Assembly: GCA_001941065.1 (NCBI GenBank)
Contig: MSHJ01000013.1
Coordinates: forward strand, 124,001 to 188,000
From: Alistipes sp. Zagget8
GTDB lineage: Bacteria > Bacteroidota > Bacteroidia > Bacteroidales > Rikenellaceae
Direction of reading: 5' to 3'
Length of the DNA stretch: 64,000 nucleotides
Shown here: positions 33,895 through 41,463 of the stretch, one piece after another
How the letters are laid out: each line of letters starts with the position of its first letter
Position numbering within the stretch: the first letter of the stretch is position 1
Program-made: the position numbers and the translations under genes
The notes under the pieces: model-generated
The model's input: only the letters and a program-made list of their open reading frames with translations
Database searches by the model: none
Told to the model about the DNA's origin: nothing

Positions 33895-34407
33895 ATGAGA
33901 TTCGGCGGATATCCCCTTTCACTCCGACTGCCCGGGCGTGTCGCAGAACTGCGCAACCGCCTTTCCCGCGCCCGTTATTTCCGCGGTCACGGGGTGCATT
34001 CGCCGTTCGTCTACGACATTGTGCGCGAGGTGTTCATGCGCGACGGACTGCTTCCGGGCGACCGGTCGCTTTACGAGGCCCTGACAGCCGCGGGCATATC
34101 CCGGCGGCGGGCCGGACAGCTGCAAAATCTGATGATCCACTGCGGTTACACGACGTTTGGCCTGAATCGTGCGGATGCGGACTTGTGCGTGGCTCTGCGC
34201 AGCCTGCCGCGGGCGGAGACGCTGGCGCTGGTGCGTGCGGCCTCCGGAGCGGGGCATACCGTGGCGGTGATGTCGCCCTACGACGGGCGTATACGGCAGG
34301 CGTTGTGCCGCCAGATCGTTGCGCAGCACCGTTCGACGACGGTCGACAACCGCGGTTATTTGCTGATTTTCAACAATCATCTGCCGAAACAACATTTCCG
34401 GATATGA
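33895..34407 (+). CDS. Shortened SAM-methyltransferase-like protein
   Basis: A 170-residue protein with two marks of a Bacteroidota class I methyltransferase family: RARYFRGHGVHSPFVYDIVREVF near the N-terminus and a C-terminus running VDNRGYLLIF then LPKQHFRI. The middle, which should hold the SAM-binding Rossmann motifs (E/DxGxGxG), is short and shows no glycine-rich loop. The family is usually about 230-250 residues from memory, so roughly 70 residues of core seem lost without a frameshift. It may be a relic or a repurposed non-catalytic protein. It sits between the FAD enzyme and the adenosyltransferase in one operon (ATGA overlap with the next). Confidence 0.6.
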   Translation: MRFGGYPLSLRLPGRVAELRNRLSRARYFRGHGVHSPFVYDIVREVFMRDGLLPGDRSLYEALTAAGISRRRAGQLQNLMIHCGYTTFGLNRADADLCVALRSLPRAETLALVRAASGAGHTVAVMSPYDGRIRQALCRQIVAQHRSTTVDNRGYLLIFNNHLPKQHFRI

Positions 34408-34958
34408 GTAAGGTATATACTAAAACAGGCGATAAAGGAACCACATCGCTGATTGGCGGCGAACGGGTTTTCAAGACCGATGAGCGGGTCGAGGCTTACG
34501 GCTCGGTGGACGAACTGGCGGCCTTCACGGCCCTGCTGGCCGACAACCTGCGCCCGGACGATGCGTTGGCGTCTTACGTCGACGACCTGAACCGCATCCT
34601 TTCGCGGCTGATGACCGTCGAGGCGCTGCTGGCGACGGGTGAGTCGGGGAGCGACAAGGTCGCCCCGCTGGACCCTGCGGTCGTCACGTGGCTCGAGGGG
34701 CGCATCGATGCCATGCAGGAGGCGCTCGCACCGATCGACAAGTTCACGATTCCCGGGGGACATACGGCCGTATCGCTGTGTCACGTCTGCCGCACGGTCT
34801 GCCGCCGTTCGGAACGCGCGGCGCTCCGGGCCGATGCGAAATACGGCGTCGAGCCGTCGGTATTGGTCTGGCTGAACCGTCTTTCCGACTATTTCTACCT
34901 GCTCGGACGCACGCTGACGGCTCATTATGAGGTGAAAGAGGTTTTGTGGATTCCTTAA
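34404..34958 (+). CDS. PduO-type cob(I)alamin adenosyltransferase
   Basis: A 184-residue enzyme that moves adenosyl from ATP to cob(I)alamin to make coenzyme B12. YTKTGDKGTTSLIGGERVFK is the N-terminal ATP-binding signature, EAYGSVDELAAF follows, and the C-terminal CRTVCRRSERAA and WLNRLSDYFYLLGR carry the conserved Arg and Asp/Asn at the active site. It acts as a trimer in the cytoplasm. The start at 34404 overlaps the preceding stop. Confidence 0.95.
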   Translation: MSKVYTKTGDKGTTSLIGGERVFKTDERVEAYGSVDELAAFTALLADNLRPDDALASYVDDLNRILSRLMTVEALLATGESGSDKVAPLDPAVVTWLEGRIDAMQEALAPIDKFTIPGGHTAVSLCHVCRTVCRRSERAALRADAKYGVEPSVLVWLNRLSDYFYLLGRTLTAHYEVKEVLWIP

Positions 34959-35012
34959 TATGTTGATTTTAAGGCTTCTGAATATGTAACAACGATGTTT
35001 TATCGTTTTTTC

Positions 35013-35042
35013 TTTGTTTTTCTCAATTTTTTTATACTTTTG
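35013..35042 (+). promoter_or_regulatory. Promoter of the DUF2795-like gene
   Basis: TTTG at 35013-35016 and TACTTTTG at 35035-35042 with 18 bases between. The untranslated leader to 35121 is about 70 bases long. Confidence 0.6.
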
Positions 35043-35120
35043 CAAATCAGTCATACTGGATTAAGAGCCTTGCGGGGTTTGTAATCCGTTGATATTTGGG
35101 AATTTAAAAATTTTGTGACT

Positions 35121-35342
35121 ATGTATTGGACACTTGAATTGGCTTCGAAACTCGAAGATGCCCCCTGGCCCGCAACCAAAGAGGAGTTAATTGACTACGC
35201 GGTACGTTCGGGAGCGCCGCTCGAGGTGCTCGAAAACCTGCAGGAAATAGAGGATGAAGGCGAGATTTACGAATCGATCGAAGACATCTGGCCCGACTAT
35301 CCCTCGAAAGACGATTTCTTCTTCAACGAGGAAGAATACTAG
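35121..35342 (+). CDS. Small conserved DUF2795-like protein, island target gene
   Basis: A 73-residue acidic protein (ELASKLEDAPWPATKEELIDYA, then GAPLEVLENLQEIEDEG) of a family conserved across Bacteroidota and related to DUF2795. Function unknown. The island integrates at its last 23 bases. The gene still reads through to Tyr-stop, because the attL repeat rebuilds the same codons with TAG, while the original TAA is stranded at 45494-45496. ATG at 35121 is preferred to the GTG six bases upstream, because the conserved protein begins MYWTLE. Confidence 0.88.
   Translation: MYWTLELASKLEDAPWPATKEELIDYAVRSGAPLEVLENLQEIEDEGEIYESIEDIWPDYPSKDDFFFNEEEY
35319..35341 (+). repeat. attL, 23-bp direct repeat
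   Basis: Identical over 23 bases to 45473-45495. It covers the last codons of the DUF2795-like gene up to the first two bases of its stop. The flanks diverge at once on both sides. Confidence 0.9.
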
Positions 35343-35369
35343 TGCGATTTTAAGCACAGAAACGACTAT

Positions 35370-35406
35370 TAAATCCCTGTCAATCAATTAGATTAGCGGG
35401 GATTTA
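35370..35406 (+). terminator. Island-borne terminator for the target gene
   Basis: 8-bp arms (35370-35377 with 35399-35406) and a T-rich tail lie 28 bases after the DUF2795-like stop. It would replace the original terminator now at 45499-45530. Confidence 0.5.
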
Positions 35407-35410
35407 TTTG

Positions 35411-35502
35411 TTTGGACAACGGCGTTTGACCGCCTCAAATGGCGTAGTTTATTTGGACAAAATACGTTTTTCGGAGGAAAAATCGGGATTTGCTTGGACA
35501 AA
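35411..35502 (+). repeat. Three TTGGACAA direct repeats spaced 41 bp
   Basis: TTGGACAA occurs at 35412-35419, 35453-35460 and 35494-35501, exactly 41 bases apart each time, in the 230-base gap between attL and the recombinase gene. Position and regular spacing suit arm-type integrase or excisionase sites. Otherwise this gap holds only a TATCTTTA promoter-like word at 35509-35516. Confidence 0.7.
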
Positions 35503-35573
35503 ATTCATTATCTTTACAAAGGTTTGTGAGTATCGCCGCAACCTCTGTTTTTTAATTTCAAACATCCTCCAGT

Positions 35574-36719
35574 ATGGGACGACCGAAACGACTATATCCA
35601 TTGGGACGCTATCGCCTGCATATCCGGGGTGAGATCGATCCTGCCAAACAGCATCTTGTCCAGCTTGAATACACCTGGAACAGGCAGGTGATACGCAAGG
35701 GCATGAACATCTTTGTCCGACTGAGCGACTGGAACGAGAAGGTCAACAAGGGACGCGGTGGCGTAAGAGCGAGCTATGGACCGGAAGCCAACCGCATCAA
35801 CAGTCTGCTGCTTGCCCGCGCCGACAAGATTGACGGCCTGCTGGCCGAATATCAGGAGAAACATCCCAATCAGATTACGGCACAGGTGATCGCCGATTTC
35901 CTGGCCGACAAACCGCTCACACGGGAGGACAAGGGAAAGGATTTTGTCGAGTTTGTGCTGGAAAGACTCGAATCGGACTATTCCCGGAACCGGATCGGCC
36001 GGAGCCGCTACGAAAACGGCAAAAGCGGCATGAATATCTTTCAAATCTTTCTCCGGGCCACGAAGAACGGCACATACAAGCCGGACAGTATCTATGTAGG
36101 TGAAATATCGGTTGAGCTGATTGACGAATACATCAGGTGGCGACGTGAGATAAAGCAGAACAGCGATGCAACGATCAACTATGCTTTGACTCCTATTCTG
36201 AAAGCATGTGCCTATGCTTCCGAAATGAAGATGATAGACCATGCCGTCAATGCCAGGATTCAGGATATGCGTATCGCCTCAAAGATATCTCTTGCAGATG
36301 AAGACAGCGAATTTGACGGAAAGTATCTTTCAAAAGAACAGATGTCTGCGTTGTTGGAATATTATCATACCTGCACAGAACCGCGCCGCAAGGAGTTTTT
36401 GGAAATGTTCTTCTTTGCCTTCCATGCCTGCGGACTCCGTGTTGTCGATGTGATGACATTGCAGTGGGGCCATGTAAATTTTGAGAAGAAGGAACTGAGG
36501 AAGATCATGATCAAGACGAACAAACGCCATGTGATACCTCTTACAGAGCCCGCCCTGAATATTTTGCACCGGTGGCAGGAGAAGCATGCCGGATGCCGGT
36601 ATGTCTTCAATCTGGTGAAGGAGGATTTGGATGAGGAGGAAGAAGTATATCGGAGGAGATGCTTACTGTGTGCTATCCGAATTGTCAACAACTTACCCAG
36701 GAAGTCAATACGCAGATAA
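35574..36719 (+). pseudogene. Tyrosine recombinase, C-terminally truncated
   Basis: A 381-residue reading frame of a Bacteroidota phage-integrase-family recombinase. Residues 1-110 form the arm-binding domain (LEYTWNRQVIRKGMNIFVRLSDWN), about 120-225 the SAM-like core-binding domain, and about 250-355 the start of the catalytic domain. Box I ACGLRVVDV gives Arg289, and the beta-hairpin lysine is in KTNKRHVIPL. After DLDEEEEVYRRR the sequence stops resembling the family, and the frame ends about 20 residues later. The box II HxxR, the later His/Trp and the nucleophilic Tyr are absent from this frame and were not found in the other two plus frames before 36744. Roughly 90-100 residues are missing, so strand cleavage should be impossible. 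Confidence 0.8.
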
Positions 36720-36744
36720 GAAGTCTATCCGAGATGAATAAAAG

Positions 36745-36815
36745 GAGACTGTAAACTAAAGTGTATTTATAAAGTTAATAAAATCTTTACTGAACACACT
36801 TTAGTTTACAGTCTC
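36745..36815. repeat. 71-bp palindromic element with 20-bp perfect inverted arms
   Basis: 36745-36764 and 36796-36815 are exact reverse complements around a 31-base AT-rich middle. It sits where the recombinase frame was lost, and the hsdR stop codon (36814-36816) overlaps its right arm. It could end both convergent genes, or be a MITE or the remains of an insertion sequence. Confidence 0.85.
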
Positions 36816-39800
36816 ATACATTGCCTATCTTGTTCTTGAAATCCTCAAGAAACATCTCTTTGTTCTCATCAATTAGTTTCTTTATCTTGACATCTTCAGC
36901 CTGGCGAAGAAAGCGGCGAATCAGTTTATTGTACTCTTTTTCTATTTCATCACGCGAAAAATTCGGACTGCGTAACATTGCCATAAACCGTCCGTCGGAC
37001 TTTAGAAATTCATAAAATTCGTTTGTCTTCGCAAAGTAGAATTGTATCTCCTGCTCTCTTTCCTGTTCAGTTACGTTTAGTCGGACAAGAGTGTCGAATA
37101 TCGAGGCCAACCCGCCTCTGTTCTCTCCCGTATTTTTCTTGCTTTTAGAGTTTGCAAGGTCATCGTCCGGTTCCTGTGGTTCTTCTATCTCAACCTCATC
37201 ACTCACGAGCAAACCGATTTCTCCGTCGAATGTGGTGTGTATTGAGCCGATAGAATCTTGCTGCTCAAATAAAGAGCGATATATGTTGTAGTATCGCTGC
37301 CAGAAGTCAATAAATACGGCATCCTTAAATTGAGCATCCAATTCGATTACACCTTGCAAAAGAACCAGCAGAGAGTTGTACCGGTCGATAGTTTTGCGCA
37401 GTGCTTTTGCTGGATCATCATCGCTTGTGGAGGCCGTTTCCTCACTATGCGTTTTAAGCTCCTGTGTGTATTGTGTATGCGCCTCCATTACATTCTTAAT
37501 CCATGCCCGAATGTCGGCGTCCATATCAAGACATAGCTGGGCATTGGCCTCTGCATTATTGACAGAAGACCTATATCGCTCGAACCACTTGATGTAAATT
37601 GGCTGTGCTAATAATTCTCGATACAACTCCTGAATAATCGCCTTTTCACGAAGCGGGTTAAAGTCCGTGATAACCATACCACAGAACTTGGCAAAAGCCT
37701 CCCGAATATTTTTTTCGTTGACGTTGCCAAATGAGAAGTCTATAATATGGCACTCTTCTTTGTACTTGGCCTTGCGATTTACGCGCGAGATTGTCTGAAT
37801 GGCATTAATGTCCCGAATCTCCTTATCAAGAAACAAGGTGTGTAGCTTGGGCTCGTCAAAACCCGTTTGCAGCTTATCAACAACAATGATAAGCCCGTTT
37901 TTTGCCGTCTTGAAATTGTCTATCACCTTATCCTCTGCCACACCTCCGTTCATCGACGAGCATTTCTCATATTTTTGATTGTCGGAGTAGACGATAGCTA
38001 CAGGTGCATCGGCATATTTGGCAAAAGTTCCCGATGCAGTCTTTTCCGACATCAATCGACGAATGATTTTACAGTACTGAATAGCAATAGGAATAGAGCT
38101 AACCGCAAGCATGGCTTTTCCTGTACCACGAATTTTCCCGTAAACCAAAGAAAGCAGACGATTGACCACGAATTCGGCGATTGCTTTCATTCGGTCCGGG
38201 TTCTCGTATATTTGTTTTTTGGCGAACGATACCCGTTCATCCTGCCCCGAATTCATGGCTGCCGTTATAGCCTGCATAACGCCATTGGGAAGTTCAAAAT
38301 ACATTTTTGCAGGCACGGGAATAATATGCTTCGTCGGATCAAGAATGTAACCGTCGGCTATGGCTTCCTTCATGGTGTATGAATCGAATGGCTTCCATAG
38401 CTGATTAAAGTTGGTGCTTCTGTGAAATTCGCCAAAACGAGCCAATACTCGTTCGCTGGGAGTTGCCGTGAAACCGACAATCAAATTTTTCTTAGTAGAA
38501 CCTCTTGTGATAAATCCTCCATTCTCATCGAAGATATCCTGCAGCTCATCAAAAGCCGAATACATCTCCTGATGGATATCATCGGTATTTGAGCGGTGTA
38601 CCTCATCAATAAGAAAAGCCACGCGCATATTCTTGAAATCCTTGCCGGCTTTTTCGATAGCTTTCTTGAGTTCCCAGAATTTCTGAATATTCACGACGAT
38701 GATACGACGTTTATCGCTCAACGCCTTCACAAAGGTGTCCTGGTCGGTAGCCTCTACGAACATGGCCTTGTCAATGTTCATGTTGAGCATCATCGAGTCG
38801 AGCTGGTCGCGCAATTGCAGGCGATCGACAACAAGCAGAATCTTGCTATAAACCCATTCGCCTTTGTAACGCAGGTCTTTGAGCTGCAGAGCTGTCCAAC
38901 CTATTATGTTGCTCTTACCGAATCCTGCGGCATATTGCAACAAGAGCGAATAGACATATTTGTTGTTGCAATAACTGTCTCTCTCGGCCACTACGCGGTC
39001 TATCAGGTCCTGGGGTGCATTGAGGGCTTGCAGTTCGGCCCGCAGTCTGTTGATAAAATACAAGGGCTCATTTTCGTGGTCCAGGAACTCCTGGACACGC
39101 TCTATGATCCGGTCACAACCGAATTTCTGCTTCGGACGCGGACATATCAGACGGCCTGTTTTGTCCTTATACACCTTCTTCTGTACTTTATGGCCATTCT
39201 CAACAGACGTTACGGTCTTATAGGTATAGGCCATGAAGTTGTAATAGAGGATCTCTTTCTCGATCATCTTCTTGGAGTAGAGCGAACGCATTGCCTCTTC
39301 GAAGCGAACGCGCGGATCTGTTGCCTCCACCTGTTTTATGGGTAGAGGCTTGAATACCTTCTCCACCACCGGACGGAAAGAAGAAATCGAGATGGTGTTG
39401 TCTTGAAAACCTCGCTTCATCAAAAACTGTCCCGGATCCCGCAGGATATATGTGTCCGTGATGTCCGTGGTTACGAGATGAATCGATTTCTCAAACGGCC
39501 GGAGCATACGACGGCGAAGCGTTTGCGAGACATCGTCGCCATTGGCAATTTTGGTATATTCCCATACGACTTCGAGGTAGTCGGTAATGATTTTGTTCCT
39601 GCCGTTTGTTTTGGCAGTCTGATTGGTGAAGTTGCTCTTCAATTCGGCGTAGCCGAGAAAAATGCCGTTGACAAAGAACGACAGGTCGGGACGAAATGCG
39701 AATATCTTTTTGGCATCGTGGTGGAACGAATAGCTCATCTCCTCGACGGCCGCAAATATGTTTTTGTTGAAGTCCTCATCGCCGCGCAACTCCGAACCAC

Positions 39801-40131
39801 TGACATAAATAAGTTGCAGGGTTTCTCCCTCGAATGTAATCGCACGATTCTTATTTAAGAAAACAGCTACATTGGCACTCGCCTCAATCTTTTCGCGAAT
39901 CATATCCATAATGGCGTGAAGCAGTTTTTGCTCGTCGCCATTGTATTCGCTCTTTTTGAGCAGATTGTTCCATGCCTTGCGCGAATTCTCTTTCAAGAAC
40001 TCGTACAGATTGGCCGAGATAAACAAATCGGGAGAAACGGCATTATTCTTTACTTCACGGAATCCAAGACCATCTGCACGGCGGCAGAAAAAGTCCATTA
40101 CATATTCACTTTGCAACTCAAGTTCGGTCAT
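36814..40131 (-). CDS. hsdR: Type I restriction endonuclease, HsdR subunit
   Basis: A 1105-residue restriction and translocation subunit. The N-terminal nuclease has the PD-(D/E)xK residues Asp149 (FRPDL) and Glu163-x-Lys165 (AELK). The helicase motor follows: a Walker A variant AAGFGKSN at about 401-408, DEVH at 509-512, motif III GFTATP, QTGFDEPKL, and motif VI QTISRVNRKA. The C-terminal 250 residues are helical and should dock on HsdM/HsdS. The complex translocates DNA using ATP and cuts unmodified foreign DNA far from the site. It is the last gene of the operon, 15 bases after hsdS. All motifs seem intact. Confidence 0.95.
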   Translation of the reverse strand: MTELELQSEYVMDFFCRRADGLGFREVKNNAVSPDLFISANLYEFLKENSRKAWNNLLKKSEYNGDEQKLLHAIMDMIREKIEASANVAVFLNKNRAITFEGETLQLIYVSGSELRGDEDFNKNIFAAVEEMSYSFHHDAKKIFAFRPDLSFFVNGIFLGYAELKSNFTNQTAKTNGRNKIITDYLEVVWEYTKIANGDDVSQTLRRRMLRPFEKSIHLVTTDITDTYILRDPGQFLMKRGFQDNTISISSFRPVVEKVFKPLPIKQVEATDPRVRFEEAMRSLYSKKMIEKEILYYNFMAYTYKTVTSVENGHKVQKKVYKDKTGRLICPRPKQKFGCDRIIERVQEFLDHENEPLYFINRLRAELQALNAPQDLIDRVVAERDSYCNNKYVYSLLLQYAAGFGKSNIIGWTALQLKDLRYKGEWVYSKILLVVDRLQLRDQLDSMMLNMNIDKAMFVEATDQDTFVKALSDKRRIIVVNIQKFWELKKAIEKAGKDFKNMRVAFLIDEVHRSNTDDIHQEMYSAFDELQDIFDENGGFITRGSTKKNLIVGFTATPSERVLARFGEFHRSTNFNQLWKPFDSYTMKEAIADGYILDPTKHIIPVPAKMYFELPNGVMQAITAAMNSGQDERVSFAKKQIYENPDRMKAIAEFVVNRLLSLVYGKIRGTGKAMLAVSSIPIAIQYCKIIRRLMSEKTASGTFAKYADAPVAIVYSDNQKYEKCSSMNGGVAEDKVIDNFKTAKNGLIIVVDKLQTGFDEPKLHTLFLDKEIRDINAIQTISRVNRKAKYKEECHIIDFSFGNVNEKNIREAFAKFCGMVITDFNPLREKAIIQELYRELLAQPIYIKWFERYRSSVNNAEANAQLCLDMDADIRAWIKNVMEAHTQYTQELKTHSEETASTSDDDPAKALRKTIDRYNSLLVLLQGVIELDAQFKDAVFIDFWQRYYNIYRSLFEQQDSIGSIHTTFDGEIGLLVSDEVEIEEPQEPDDDLANSKSKKNTGENRGGLASIFDTLVRLNVTEQEREQEIQFYFAKTNEFYEFLKSDGRFMAMLRSPNFSRDEIEKEYNKLIRRFLRQAEDVKIKKLIDENKEMFLEDFKNKIGNV

Positions 40132-40146
40132 AATCCAATGTAGTTT

Positions 40147-41463
40147 TTAGGAGTGCGATTCTGTATTGATGGCTTGCTGGCCGGTTACTACCTCATTTAT
40201 CAAGGAGCGTTTCAGCTCCTTTAGGCGCTCTGTCTCGGTAGTTATCTTTTCAAGGATGGCATCAATCTTTGCGCACTTCTCATCCAGATATGCCGCAATC
40301 TCTTTTTGTTCTTCAATTGGAGGAAATACAACTTTCATGTCTTTTATTGTCCTATAATTTAAAGATTGGCGCATTCCTCCACCAAGTTTGTAAAAAACCT
40401 TTTTTATATCATACGAGTGTAGCATGTAGAACGCGAATTTGGGCAATGTTTCTTTATTTCCTTGTACACAAGTATAGGCTGATGTAATAATCCCTTCTTC
40501 ATTAACTAAACCGACTCTCAAGCTTTTATGGTCATTTTGTAAATCAGTAAAACGAAAAACTATATTACCTGGTTCTACGATTTGATAAGTCTCAAATGAT
40601 GCTGGCAAAAGGCCATCGCAGGAGTCTATATTTTTACGAATAATTTTCCCAAAACTCAAGGAGAGAAGGTTTTGATGATTCACCCCTTTGTTTGAGATAT
40701 TATGTTCCGCGAAAAAATATGCAAATCGCGATATTGTCCAATGTACAGGAATATCTCCAACCCACTCAATAGCAGATGGTTTTAATGGAACATTAGGATC
40801 CAATCCACTAGTGACGGCGCGGTTGATCAGGGAGCGACGAAGTCGGCTGTAAGCATCGGCTTTGCGCTCCAACAGTTCTATTTTTCGCCCAATCTTCTCA
40901 CACTCCTTATCCAAATATGCCGCAATTGCCTCCTGCTCCGAATATGGTGGTAAAAAAATCTCTTGGGCAAGATAATGTGATGTTTTTAGGTTTTGGATAC
41001 CAGTGGTTTGGTTGAAGAATAACGTATTTATTCGGTTGGAATATATTGAATGAAATAAATATAGAACAAACCGCGCAGATTGCTTTTTATTCACCGACAG
41101 GGCTTGAATAAAATTAGAACATACAGCCCTTTGTGAGGAATTAACAAGCACGACACGTCCGACAGGCATCTTTTCGCCGCCACCTGATTTCTCTAACAAT
41201 AAATCGTTTTCAGACAGCAATTTCTCATTAACTTGCTCCGGTAATACATTACGATATGTGATATTGTCGAACTTAAGACACAGTTTAGAATAATCGAAAT
41301 CTGCAACGCGATAACATACTATGTCATTGGCATCTCCCTTTTCTTCATCACCCCATATCCCACTTCGAGATGAGGTTATAATGTCTTTGAATCGACGAAT
41401 CCGCCAATGAGCAGGCGCCGATAATTTGCATATATTTGAATATACAGTAAAAATAGAAATCAT
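40147..41463 (-). CDS. hsdS: Type I RM specificity subunit HsdS
   Basis: A 438-residue DNA-recognition subunit with two target-recognition domains, each followed by a conserved helix. The first helix is around residues 185-225 (EQEAIAAYLDKECEKIGRKIELL, then RRSLINRAVTSG) and the second, near-repeat at the C-terminus (EQKEIAAYLDEKCAKIDAIL, then KRSLINEVVTG). The second TRD begins at DIPVHWTISRF. Two half-sites of a bipartite sequence are read; the sequence recognised cannot be predicted. The start overlaps the hsdM stop by four bases, so translation is coupled. No second hsdS or shuffling cassette is present. Confidence 0.95.
   Translation of the reverse strand: MISIFTVYSNICKLSAPAHWRIRRFKDIITSSRSGIWGDEEKGDANDIVCYRVADFDYSKLCLKFDNITYRNVLPEQVNEKLLSENDLLLEKSGGGEKMPVGRVVLVNSSQRAVCSNFIQALSVNKKQSARFVLYLFHSIYSNRINTLFFNQTTGIQNLKTSHYLAQEIFLPPYSEQEAIAAYLDKECEKIGRKIELLERKADAYSRLRRSLINRAVTSGLDPNVPLKPSAIEWVGDIPVHWTISRFAYFFAEHNISNKGVNHQNLLSLSFGKIIRKNIDSCDGLLPASFETYQIVEPGNIVFRFTDLQNDHKSLRVGLVNEEGIITSAYTCVQGNKETLPKFAFYMLHSYDIKKVFYKLGGGMRQSLNYRTIKDMKVVFPPIEEQKEIAAYLDEKCAKIDAILEKITTETERLKELKRSLINEVVTGQQAINTESHS

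Noticed and set aside
36659..36760. Short plus frame after the recombinase break as its missing C-terminus
   Set aside because: It reads about 30 residues without HxxR, the late His/Trp or Tyr, and so does not restore the integrase by a simple frameshift.
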